From positions 124,001 to 188,000 of the forward strand of contig CAJFQY010000001.1 of assembly GCA_904419315.1 (NCBI GenBank): a DNA stretch of 64,000 nt, written 5' to 3'. This document shows, piece by piece, positions 42,369 through 50,200 of this stretch. The notes below the pieces were generated by a model. That model made no database searches, was not told the DNA's origin, and saw only the letters and a list, made by a program, of their open reading frames with translations. Position numbers and translations under genes: made by a program. The stretch comes from Zongyangia gallinarum. Lineage in GTDB: Bacteria > Bacillota > Clostridia > Oscillospirales > Ruminococcaceae. Numbering within the stretch: the stretch's first letter is position 1; each line of letters opens with the position of its first letter.

Positions 42369-42701
42369 GTGGCAAATCACGGCTTTGGAATCATGCCGGT
42401 AACGCCGGGAAAGGAGCGGTATGACACCTATGATCCGGAAAAATACGGCTGTATTTTTCTGGACGATGATGACCTTTCCCCTCTGCTGCCGGAGTTTGAA
42501 CATATCCCTTGTTATTGGCATACCCGCCTTCGCCCGGAATACAACCTGGACTACTGCGGGATCACCCTGATCCCTCCCTCCTCTGCCTCTCTCTTTGCTG
42601 AAGTCTGGAGACGGCAGGACGGCAGACAATTTGAACCTGTCCTTGCCCTCTTTGAGCGGGGGATCCGGGAAGAGAAATTTATCATCCACTATGGATTATA
42701 A
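42369..42701 (+). CDS. Conserved small protein of unknown function (110 aa)
   Basis: GTG 42369 lies after GAAAGGGG, 38 nt downstream of the ChrB-N-like gene, so the two form a likely operon. The protein is soluble, acidic and rich in aromatics (GFGIMPVTPGKERYDTYDPEKYGCIFLDDDDLSPLL; CYWHTRLRPEYNLDYCGITLIPP; FIIHYGL). It has no signal peptide or membrane span. I do not recognise a catalytic motif. A strong terminator follows. Confidence 0.65.
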   Translation: MANHGFGIMPVTPGKERYDTYDPEKYGCIFLDDDDLSPLLPEFEHIPCYWHTRLRPEYNLDYCGITLIPPSSASLFAEVWRRQDGRQFEPVLALFERGIREEKFIIHYGL

Positions 42702-42734
42702 ACTTCCACCGATAGAAAAAAACCATGAAATGCC

Positions 42735-42764
42735 AAGGCTTGCCCCAAAGGGCAGGCCTTTTTT
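42735..42764 (+). terminator. Terminator before murD
   Basis: AAGGCTTGCCC pairs with GGGCAGGCCTT (one G-U pair) and is followed by TTTT. Confidence 0.88.
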
Positions 42765-42801
42765 GAAAGCACAGGTTTTTTTCTGGAAGGGGGCGGGGAG
42801 A

Positions 42802-42830
42802 TTGATATTTTCTTTGCATAAAAGTATAAT
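42802..42830 (+). promoter_or_regulatory. murD operon promoter
   Basis: TTGATA (42802-42807), a 17-nt spacer and TATAAT (42825-42830). The leader to murD is about 115 nt. Confidence 0.75.
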
Positions 42831-42954
42831 AATAAGATGTATATGACGCCGTTTTCCCTGGGATCATCGGGGAAGAAAAACAAACGGCGGCAAGGACCCG
42901 CAGGGAACCCCTCATCAGGAGGCTTCTTCCCAAGCGGCGCCGGGAAGGATGCAT

Positions 42955-44343
42955 ATGGACAGCAGAGTCGCACAGTTTTTTGAGCAGATCCGGGGCAAGG
43001 ACGTCACCTTTATCGGGTTGGGAGTCAGCCACCGGCTTTTGGTTTCCCTCTTTGCCCAGAAGGGGGCCCATGTCACCATCCGGGACCGTCGGACCCGGGA
43101 ACAGATGGGGGAGGATTATGACACCCTCCGGGCCCAGGGAATTGACTTTATCCTGGGAGAAAATTATCTCGACCACCTGGATGGGGATATGATCTTCCGC
43201 ACTCCGGGGATGTATTTTTATAACGAGGCCCTTCAAAAAGCCAGGAAGGAGGGCAAGGTGGTCACCAGCGAGATGGAGGTCTTTTTTGATCTTTGTCCCT
43301 GCCGGCTGATCGCGGTTACCGGCTCCGACGGCAAGACCACCACCACCACCCTCATTGGGGAGCTTTTGAAGGCCCAGGGAAAACGGGTCCACATCGGTGG
43401 CAACATCGGCCGGCCATTGCTTGCCCATATTGAGGAGATGGAGCCGGAGGACTACGCCGTGGTAGAGCTTTCCAGCTTCCAGCTGCTCTCCATGCGGGAA
43501 AGCCCGGATGTAGCGGTGGTGACCAACATCGCCCCCAACCATCTGGATGTCCATGGCACCATGGAAGAATACATCGGGGCCAAGCGGAACATCCTGCTGC
43601 ATCAGAACGCGTTTTCCACCGCCGTATTGGGAGCGGATAGCGAGACGGCCATGTCTCTGGCCCCCGATGTGCGTGGAAAGCTGCTCACCTTTTCTATCCA
43701 CGGCCCGGTGGAGCGGGGCGCTTATATGGATGAAAACGGGGATATTTTCTTTGCGGATAACGGCAATGTCATCAAGGTCATGAACCGGGATAAAATCAAA
43801 ATCCCGGGGGATCACAATGTCCTCAACTACCTGGCGGCGATCTGCGCCACCTGGGGCCTGGTGGATATGGAAAACATCCTCCACACAGCGGAAACCTTCG
43901 GAGGGGTAGAGCACCGCATTGAGCTGGTGCGCACCCTGGATGGGGTGCGTTGGTATAACGACTCCATTGCCACCAGCCCTACCCGGACCATCGCGGGGCT
44001 CAACGCTTTTGACCAAAAGGTAATCCTTCTGGCCGGCGGCTATGACAAGAAGATCCCCTTCCTGCCCCTGGCGCCTAAGATTATTGAAAAGGTGAAAGCC
44101 CTCATCCTGATGGGGGTGACGGCGGATAAGATTGAGGACACGGTCCGAGGCTTTTCTGGTTACGATGAAAAGAAGCTGCCCATCTACCGGGTGGGCTCTA
44201 TGGAGGAAGCGGTAAACAAGGCCCGTGCAATCGCGGGAGAAGGGGACATTGTCACCCTGTCCCCGGCCTGTGCCAGCTTTGATATGTATCCCAACTTTGA
44301 GGCCCGGGGAGAACACTTTAAGTCCCTGGTCCATGGGCTTTGA
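42955..44343 (+). CDS. murD: UDP-N-acetylmuramoylalanine--D-glutamate ligase
   Basis: ATG 42955 (MDSRVAQFFEQIRGKDVTFIGLGVSH, 462 residues) has GGGAAGGA 5 nt upstream; ATG 42949 sits too close. The Mur ligase order is an N-terminal Rossmann UDP-binding part, the ATP loop AVTGSDGKTTTTTLIGELL, central VELSSFQLLSM and NIAPNHLDVHG, and C-terminal RTLDGVRWYNDSIATSPTRTIAGL and LSPACASFDMYPNFEARGEHF. It adds D-Glu to the peptidoglycan precursor. It stands apart from any dcw cluster, next to peptidase genes. Confidence 0.95.
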   Translation: MDSRVAQFFEQIRGKDVTFIGLGVSHRLLVSLFAQKGAHVTIRDRRTREQMGEDYDTLRAQGIDFILGENYLDHLDGDMIFRTPGMYFYNEALQKARKEGKVVTSEMEVFFDLCPCRLIAVTGSDGKTTTTTLIGELLKAQGKRVHIGGNIGRPLLAHIEEMEPEDYAVVELSSFQLLSMRESPDVAVVTNIAPNHLDVHGTMEEYIGAKRNILLHQNAFSTAVLGADSETAMSLAPDVRGKLLTFSIHGPVERGAYMDENGDIFFADNGNVIKVMNRDKIKIPGDHNVLNYLAAICATWGLVDMENILHTAETFGGVEHRIELVRTLDGVRWYNDSIATSPTRTIAGLNAFDQKVILLAGGYDKKIPFLPLAPKIIEKVKALILMGVTADKIEDTVRGFSGYDEKKLPIYRVGSMEEAVNKARAIAGEGDIVTLSPACASFDMYPNFEARGEHFKSLVHGL

Positions 44344-44361
44344 TCCAAAGGAGGAAACGGT

Positions 44362-45405
44362 TTGGATATCAAAAAATTGACCCTGACCCTGGCTTCCCGC
44401 TACGGCGTCAGCGGGGAGGAACAGGGAGCCGCTCAGGTGGCGGCGGATTATCTGAAAAAATGGGGCCCGGTACATTCCGATGCCTTGGGCAATCTCATCT
44501 GCGCCCTCCATCCCGTCCCGGAGAGCGGGGAGCATGTCATGCTCTGCGCCCATATGGATGAGATCGGGATGATTGTCACCGCCATCGAGGATACCGGATT
44601 TCTCAAGGTGGCGGCGGTAGGCGGTGTGGACCGCAGGACCCTGCTGGCCTCCCCGGTGAAGGTGCTGGCCAAAGAAAAGCTGGATGGGGTCGTCTGCTCC
44701 ATCCCTCCCCATCTCCAGCGGGGAGAGGAGAGCAAAAAGGTGCCGCAGATGGACGAAATAGCTATAGATGTAGGCCTTGACGGGGAGACTGCCCGGGAAA
44801 AAATCCCCTTGGGAACCCGGGTCGTTGTCTGCCACGAGGGGGCTGCCATGGGAGAGCATCGGATCAGCTCCAAGGCCCTGGATAACCGGGCCGGCTGCGC
44901 CGCGGTTCTCTATGCGGCGGAGCTTCTCAAGGACGCGCCTCTTTCCTGCGGGGTTAGCGTGGTCCTCAGCGCCCGGGAAGAGCTTTCTTGCAATGGGGCG
45001 AAAACCAGCGCCTTTGGCCTGAGTCCCACCCAGGCCATTGCAGTGGATGTGAGCTTTGCCTACACCGAAGACGCCCCCCGGCACAAATGCGGGGAGCTGG
45101 CCAAAGGCCCGATGATCGGCGTCTCCCCGGTGCTCTCCAAAAAGCTGAGCGCCGCTCTGACCGAGACTGCCAAAAAGCATGAAATCCCCTACCAAACCGA
45201 GGTGATGTCGGGGGCTACCTCCACCGACGCCGACGCCATTACCCTGGCGGGAGCCGGGGTGCCCTGCGGGCTCCTCTCCATCCCCTTGCGGTATATGCAC
45301 ACCCCCACCGAGCTCATTGACCTGCGGGATGTGGAAAACTGTGGGCGGCTGATGGCGGCCTATGTGAAAGATACCTTTGGCGTAGCGGGAAAGGCGGTGG
45401 AATAA
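44362..45405 (+). CDS. M42 family metallopeptidase, copy 1
   Basis: This 347-residue protein starts at TTG 44362 (AAAGGAGG 7 nt upstream). The cocatalytic metal aminopeptidase motifs are ...LCAHMDEIGMIV (His-x-Asp), SKALDNRAGCA (Asp), SAREELSCNG (Glu-Glu), an Asp in VDVSFAY and a His in PLRYMHTPTE. Family members are cytoplasmic multimeric aminopeptidases (TET/FrvX/YsdC type) that degrade short peptides. The second copy starts directly at its stop codon. Confidence 0.9.
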   Translation: MDIKKLTLTLASRYGVSGEEQGAAQVAADYLKKWGPVHSDALGNLICALHPVPESGEHVMLCAHMDEIGMIVTAIEDTGFLKVAAVGGVDRRTLLASPVKVLAKEKLDGVVCSIPPHLQRGEESKKVPQMDEIAIDVGLDGETAREKIPLGTRVVVCHEGAAMGEHRISSKALDNRAGCAAVLYAAELLKDAPLSCGVSVVLSAREELSCNGAKTSAFGLSPTQAIAVDVSFAYTEDAPRHKCGELAKGPMIGVSPVLSKKLSAALTETAKKHEIPYQTEVMSGATSTDADAITLAGAGVPCGLLSIPLRYMHTPTELIDLRDVENCGRLMAAYVKDTFGVAGKAVE

Positions 45406-46443
45406 ATGAACAGACTCATGGAAACCATCAAAGATTTGAGCCTTCTTTCCGGCGTCAGCGGGGATGAAGGCCGGGTGCGGGAATATATCCAGAAACGGCT
45501 GGCGGGTCATTGCCAGATGCGGGTGGACGCCTTGGGCAATCTCATCTGCGAGAAACAGGGAGCAAAGCGGGCTCCCCACCGCCTGATGGTAGAGGCTCAC
45601 ATGGATGAAGTGGGCTTTCTCGTCACCGGCATCACCGAGACAGGGATGCTCCGCTTTGACGAGGTAGGGGGCATTGATCCCCGGGTGGTGATCGGAAAAC
45701 CGGTCCGGGTAGGGCCAAAAGGCGTCCGGGGGATCATCGGCACCAAGGCTATGCATCTGCAGTCGGCCAAGGAGCGGGACGAAACGGTGCCTCTGGATAA
45801 ACTTTACATCGACATCGGCGCGGACACCAAGGAAGAGGCGGAAAAGCTGGTTTCCTTGGGGGACAGCGTGGTATGGGAAAGCGCTTTTACCCCCTTTGGA
45901 GACGGCTTTCTCAAAGCCAGAGCCCTGGATGACCGGGCGGGCTGCGCGATTTTAATGGATATGATCCAGGGAGAAATCCCTTATGATACCACCTTTGTCT
46001 TCACCACCCAGGAAGAGGTGGGAACCCGTGGGGCTCAGACAGCGGCCTTTGGGGTGGATCCCCAGTTTGCCATTGTGCTGGAAACCACCACGGCGGCGGA
46101 CATCGCCGGGGTGGAGGAAATAAATCAGGTCTGCCGGCTGGGCAAGGGCCCGGTGATCTCGGTCATGGACCGGGGCGCCATCTATGACAAGGGGCTGGTC
46201 AACTTGGCCATAGCCACAGCCCAGAGCCAGGGGATCCCGGCCCAGATCAAGGAGGGGGTCTACGGCGGCAACGACGCCCGGTCGGTGCACACGGCCCGGA
46301 CCGGAGTGCGGACCTTGGCTATCTCCATGCCCTGCCGGTATCTTCATTCCCCCTCCTGTGTCCTCAAGACCCAGGACATCACCGCCACGCGGGATCTGAC
46401 CGCCGCTCTGCTGGCCTCCATTTGGGAGGAGAGCGCCCGGTGA
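45406..46443 (+). CDS. M42 family metallopeptidase, copy 2
   Basis: This 345-residue paralogue of the preceding gene has zero spacing between them. Metal and catalytic motifs are VEAHMDEVGFLV, RALDDRAGCAIL, FTTQEEVGTRGAQ, ETTTAADIAG and MPCRYLHSPS, all present. Paired M42 proteins can form mixed TET-type shells, so a heteromer is possible but is inferred. The stop overlaps the next gene start (GTGA). Confidence 0.9.
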   Translation: MNRLMETIKDLSLLSGVSGDEGRVREYIQKRLAGHCQMRVDALGNLICEKQGAKRAPHRLMVEAHMDEVGFLVTGITETGMLRFDEVGGIDPRVVIGKPVRVGPKGVRGIIGTKAMHLQSAKERDETVPLDKLYIDIGADTKEEAEKLVSLGDSVVWESAFTPFGDGFLKARALDDRAGCAILMDMIQGEIPYDTTFVFTTQEEVGTRGAQTAAFGVDPQFAIVLETTTAADIAGVEEINQVCRLGKGPVISVMDRGAIYDKGLVNLAIATAQSQGIPAQIKEGVYGGNDARSVHTARTGVRTLAISMPCRYLHSPSCVLKTQDITATRDLTAALLASIWEESAR

Positions 46444-47204
46444 TCCGGCTCCTAGAAGGGGGCGGCCGGGAGATTCCCCTCCAAAGTCCCCTGTCCCTCC
46501 TCTGTGCCCTGGATTTCGCGGCCTATGAGAACCGGTATCCCTTCTCCCAGGTGTGGGAATGGAAAAACCAAGGGATGACGGAGGGATGTCTCTGCCTCTT
46601 TTATAGCGAAGCCACGGCTTGGGCCGGGGAGGAGACCGGGGCCGCAGAGATAGCGGAGTATCTCTCCGCCCTTTCCTGGGACAGCCTTCTTTGCACCGGG
46701 GAGATTGCCCGCCATTTGCAGGACATACCGGGGCGGAGGAAGCCCATCTGGGCCCTGGGGGCCAGAGATCTTCCTAGCAGGAAGGAGGAAAGGGCGGTAC
46801 ACCCCTCCGAAGCGGAAGCTTATGAGCTGCTTTCTATGAGCGTCCGGGGAACACTGCCCTCTTTTGACGGATGGTACTGCGACCGGAACCATCGGGCCCG
46901 GCGAGGGTTGATGGAGACCTGGGGAATCCGGGATAGCCGAGGCCTAGCCGCCACCCTGACGGCGTCGGGTTTGGATGGGCAGCTATATCTATCTGACATC
47001 GCCACCCGGTCGGACTGCCGGGGACAGGGCTATTTCCGGCGGCTTTTGGGCCATGTGTCCGCCCAGTATCCGGAAAGGATGCTGCGGCTGTTGACCCGGG
47101 AAGAAAATGCCTGCCGCATCTATCAGCGGGCGGGCTTTGTCATCGAAAAGGAGAATATTGTTACCATACATAAGGAGACAAATCATGCAGCAGGAATTTT
47201 TTAA
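46440..47204 (+). CDS. GNAT-family N-acetyltransferase with unknown N-terminal half
   Basis: GTG 46440, overlapping the previous stop codon, gives 254 residues. The C-terminal ~90 residues carry the acetyl-CoA motif A (LYLSDIATRSDCRGQGYFRRLLGHV) and motif B (ACRIYQRAGFVIEKE). The N-terminal ~160 residues are rich in Trp/Gly/Leu and I do not recognise them. The substrate is unknown. Its end overlaps the next gene by 20 nt. Confidence 0.78.
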   Translation: MIRLLEGGGREIPLQSPLSLLCALDFAAYENRYPFSQVWEWKNQGMTEGCLCLFYSEATAWAGEETGAAEIAEYLSALSWDSLLCTGEIARHLQDIPGRRKPIWALGARDLPSRKEERAVHPSEAEAYELLSMSVRGTLPSFDGWYCDRNHRARRGLMETWGIRDSRGLAATLTASGLDGQLYLSDIATRSDCRGQGYFRRLLGHVSAQYPERMLRLLTREENACRIYQRAGFVIEKENIVTIHKETNHAAGIF

Positions 47205-48459
47205 AATCGCGCCTGCCTTAGAGGAAAAGGCAAAACAGGCGGAGGAAATGTGCCGGGAACCCTTCCGGCGGATTGAGGAAATCTGTGAATACAATCAGCT
47301 GAAGGTCCTTTCTGCCTTTATCAAAAACAATGTGTCTGAATATCATCTCCACGGCACCACTGGCTATGGCTACGACGACCGAGGCCGGGATACCCTGGAC
47401 GCGGTATTTGCCCAGGCAATGGGCTGTGAGGATGCCCTGGTGCGCCATACCTTTGTCTCCGGCACCCATGCCCTGGTGACCGCCTTGTTTGGGGTGCTGC
47501 GGACGGGGGACACCATGGTGTCCCTCACCGGCCGGCCCTATGATACATTAGAAGAAGCCATCGGCCTGCGGGGGGAGAACAACGGCTCCCTCAAAGAATT
47601 TGGCGTCCACTACCGGGAGGTCCCCATGGCAGGGGAGGCGCCGGATTATGAGAAGATACCGGAGGCCTGCGTAGGGGCCAAGGTCGCCTATATCCAGCGG
47701 TCCCGGGGCTATTCCCTCCGGCCTTCCCTCAGCGTGGCAGAGGTGGGAAGAATGGCCAAGCTGGCCCGGGAAAAGAATCCGGACATTGTGGTGATGGTGG
47801 ATAACTGCTATGGAGAATTTGTAGAGGAACAGGAGCCTACCCAGGTAGGGGCAGATTTGATCATCGGTTCCCTGATTAAGAATCCGGGAGGCGGCCTTGC
47901 CCGCACCGGCGGTTACATTGCCGGCAAAGCCAAATGGGTGGAGCAGTGCGCCTACCGTCTCACAGCTCCTGGCATGGGCAAAGAGGTGGGCTGTACGTTA
48001 GAGCAGAATAGAGAGCTCTTTATGGGGCTCTTTTATGCCCCCACGACCACAGCCAACGCCCTGAAAACCGCTGTCTTTGCCTCCGCTCTTTTTGAGCTGC
48101 TAGGCTTTGGGGTGACGCCTCGCTTTGACGAGCCCAGAGCGGATATTATCCAAGCGGTACAGCTGGGAAATCCTGAAGGCCTGATCGCTTTCTGCCAGGG
48201 CATCCAGAAGGGAGCGGCAGTAGACGCCTACGTGGCTCCTGAGCCCTGGGATATGCCAGGCTATGACAGCCAGGTGATCATGGCGGCCGGGGCCTTTACC
48301 ATGGGAGCCTCTATCGAGCTTTCCGCCGACGCGCCGTTGCGGGAACCCTATGCCGCCTGGATGCAGGGAGGTCTGATCTATCCCGCGGCGAAGATGGGGG
48401 TCATGCTGGCAGCTCAGTCCATGCTGGAAAAAGGGTTGTTGCCAGAGATCTCTCATTGA
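47185..48459 (+). CDS. Methionine gamma-lyase-family PLP protein (YnbB/aluminium-resistance family)
   Basis: ATG 47185 after AAGGAGA gives 424 residues. It is a fold-type I PLP protein of the family often labelled aluminium resistance or methionine gamma-lyase family. Motifs are the nucleotide-like TFVSGTHALVTALFGVLRTGD (PLP phosphate region), VVMVDNCYGEFVE (Asp for the ring nitrogen) and IGSLIKNPGGGLARTGGYIAG (Schiff-base Lys). The true substrate in most Firmicutes is not settled. It is the last gene of the murD-M42-M42-GNAT run. Confidence 0.85.
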   Translation: MQQEFFKIAPALEEKAKQAEEMCREPFRRIEEICEYNQLKVLSAFIKNNVSEYHLHGTTGYGYDDRGRDTLDAVFAQAMGCEDALVRHTFVSGTHALVTALFGVLRTGDTMVSLTGRPYDTLEEAIGLRGENNGSLKEFGVHYREVPMAGEAPDYEKIPEACVGAKVAYIQRSRGYSLRPSLSVAEVGRMAKLAREKNPDIVVMVDNCYGEFVEEQEPTQVGADLIIGSLIKNPGGGLARTGGYIAGKAKWVEQCAYRLTAPGMGKEVGCTLEQNRELFMGLFYAPTTTANALKTAVFASALFELLGFGVTPRFDEPRADIIQAVQLGNPEGLIAFCQGIQKGAAVDAYVAPEPWDMPGYDSQVIMAAGAFTMGASIELSADAPLREPYAAWMQGGLIYPAAKMGVMLAAQSMLEKGLLPEISH

Positions 48460-48531
48460 CAGACAGATATTTCTATGCTAAAATAATCTTTACGAAACGT
48501 GGCCTATCCTCAAAGAAAGGTCACGGATTCT

Positions 48532-48613
48532 GCGGGCGTGGCGGAATGGCAGACGCGCTGGTCTTAGGAGCCAGTACTTCGGTGTGTGGGTTCAAGTCCC
48601 ACCGCCCGCACCA
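48532..48613 (+). tRNA. tRNA-Leu, anticodon UAG, CCA encoded
   Basis: Acceptor arms GCGGGCG (48532-48538) and CGCCCGC (48603-48609) pair perfectly, followed by discriminator A and a genomic CCA (48611-48613). The anticodon stem CTGGT/GCCAG holds loop CTTAGGA, giving UAG (48565-48567). The T arm is GTGGGTTCAAGTCCCAC, and the variable arm ACTTCGGTGT is long, as expected for a class II tRNA-Leu. It reads CUA and, by wobble, other CUN codons. Confidence 0.96.
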
Positions 48614-48652
48614 GCTCGTCGCAAGCGACATATCGCTTGCGACGAGCTTTTT
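48613..48652 (+). terminator. Terminator after tRNA-Leu
   Basis: A perfect 16-bp stem, AGCTCGTCGCAAGCGA-CATA-TCGCTTGCGACGAGCT, followed by TTTT. It shares the final A of CCA. Confidence 0.95.
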
Positions 48653-49107
48653 CATTTCATTGCAAAGTTCATCGCGCGCTCATTCTGCTGCTCCTCGCTT
48701 CCAAACCGCAACCGCTTTGCGCTGGGCTGCGGTTTGGGCCCGCCGCTGCGTGGCGGCAATTTTTTACACTGAGAAAATATCAATTTTAACCGTTCCGCCT
48801 ACGTGGGAACGGATTGCGCTCCATCCAAAAGCCCGGTCTATGACCGGGCTTTTCTCATACCACTCCGTCATTCCTCCTTCTCCGCAAAAGGGCACGCTCG
48901 GCTCGCCTGCTCGGCCCAAAGCGCCCTCGCGACGGCTCGCTGTCGCTACCACCCTTTTGCGGGGCCTAGGATCGTAAGCTTCCCGATCTAAGGTGACCGA
49001 GCATGTCACCAGGCAAGGGCCTGGAGCCATTTCGCGCTCCGGGCCTTTTGCTTTGTAGGGGATTGTCGCCCGCCTCCGGGAAATCGAAGCTAGCCGAATA
49101 AGCTGAC
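48653..49107. other. Noncoding, hairpin-rich region of about 450 nt
   Basis: I see no credible gene here. It holds CCAAACCGCA/TGCGGTTTGG (48701-48737, 10 bp); a GGCGGC hairpin with a T run ending near 48766; a 12-bp bidirectional terminator AAAAGCCCGGTC/GACCGGGCTTTT (48827-48853); arms CCGCAAAAGGG and CCCTTTTGCGG (48882-48892, 48952-48962) around 59 GC-rich nt; and another T-run hairpin (49014-49049). It could encode small RNAs or be decayed intergenic DNA. No known ncRNA was recognised. Confidence 0.5.
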
Positions 49108-49143
49108 AAAAGGGCTGGGAATCATATGATTCCCAGCCCTTTT
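49108..49143. terminator. 36-bp perfect palindrome, bidirectional terminator of the dpp operon
   Basis: AAAAGGGCTGGGAATCAT and its exact complement ATGATTCCCAGCCCTTTT. It lies 22 nt beyond the stop of the minus-strand deacylase gene. Confidence 0.9.
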
Positions 49144-49164
49144 ATCGTAGGAACGTTTTGAATT

Positions 49165-50109
49165 TTAGCCCAAAGCGATAATGGGATCGCCGGCGTTAAT
49201 AGCCAGAGAGCTGATGACATAAAGCATCACGCCGTCCTGAGGAGCAAAATACTCACCCAGTACATTGGCAAAGCAGTCCCGGATTTCGCCGACCTTCTGG
49301 CCTTTGGTTACCTTATCGCCAATTTTGACACAGGGATACCAGCAGCCAGTCTGTTCAGCATCTAGGCCAGCCATCCGATGCAGATATACTACGTCGCAGA
49401 GGTTTTCGGCGTCGCCTTCCAGGACGCCCAGATGCTTGAGGACATTGTAAACGCCTTTCACATAGGTCTGAACCTCTTCCTCGCTCCAAAGACCGCACTG
49501 GCCAATCTCTGCCAGGAAGCCGGGAACGCCCATGGTTGCGGCGCAGCCAAAGGTACCGTTGTCAGAAACAGAGCCTACTACGTATTTGACGCCCAGCATA
49601 GAAGCGGCTTCTTTGGCGATATTGTTTTGCTCTTCCGAACCCAGCTCCGAATAGATAACAAAAGGAGTCAGGGATTCATGGATATCGCCGCCGTGAAGAT
49701 CCATATAGAAATCTGCCTGGGCGAACAATTGGCTGGAGATGGTATAGGCGATCCGCTGGGTTACAGTCCCGGTAGCTTTACCCGGATACTCACGGTTGAG
49801 GTTTTTGCCATCGTAGGGGCCTACATATTGCATTTTCGCAAAGAAAGCGGGGGTATTGACTGGATGAACGATAGCCACACGGCCAGCTACCTGATCCGGG
49901 GTAAGGGAAGCGGCAACCCGGATGGAAGTCTCAACGCCAGGATACTCACCGCCATGGGTACCGCCAGTGATAACAACGGTTTTTCCTGGTTTAGTGCCGC
50001 AAATCAGAGTGATAGGCATTTTTACAGGAGTACCAGGAACTTCCAGGTATCCCTGTACCTTCTCGCCAGCTTTGGCGGAAAGGGTTCCAACTTTCAGTTC
50101 TTCAGACAT
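49165..50109 (-). CDS. Succinylglutamate desuccinylase/aspartoacylase-family zinc deacylase (M14-like)
   Basis: This 314-residue protein (ATG, AAGGAG 8 nt upstream) has zinc ligands in GTHGGEYPG (His and Glu) and in MDLHGGD (His). Also seen are NLNREYPG, which fits the substrate-binding Arg region, and GFLAEIGQCG with the likely catalytic Glu. The C-terminal part is a small beta domain (GDKVTKGQKVGEIRD). Family members hydrolyse N-acyl amino acids or small amides. It is the last gene of the dpp operon, so it may process an imported acylated or peptide substrate; that link is inferred. Confidence 0.85.
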   Translation of the reverse strand: MSEELKVGTLSAKAGEKVQGYLEVPGTPVKMPITLICGTKPGKTVVITGGTHGGEYPGVETSIRVAASLTPDQVAGRVAIVHPVNTPAFFAKMQYVGPYDGKNLNREYPGKATGTVTQRIAYTISSQLFAQADFYMDLHGGDIHESLTPFVIYSELGSEEQNNIAKEAASMLGVKYVVGSVSDNGTFGCAATMGVPGFLAEIGQCGLWSEEEVQTYVKGVYNVLKHLGVLEGDAENLCDVVYLHRMAGLDAEQTGCWYPCVKIGDKVTKGQKVGEIRDCFANVLGEYFAPQDGVMLYVISSLAINAGDPIIALG

Positions 50110-50200
50110 GACGCAAAATCTCCTTTAACAGTAGTATTATGACAAAAGGTGCCGGGCGGGCGGCAGCCACACCCGGACGCGCATTTTTGTAGCAGATGTT

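Noticed and set aside
42682..45756. 1024-residue minus-strand open frame opposite murD and M42 copies
   Set aside because: Antisense to well-supported genes; its sequence is low-complexity His/Gly/Pro-rich, as expected of a shadow frame.
48456..48977. 173-residue frame running through tRNA-Leu
   Set aside because: It overlaps a perfect tRNA and its terminator; composition is that of structured noncoding DNA.
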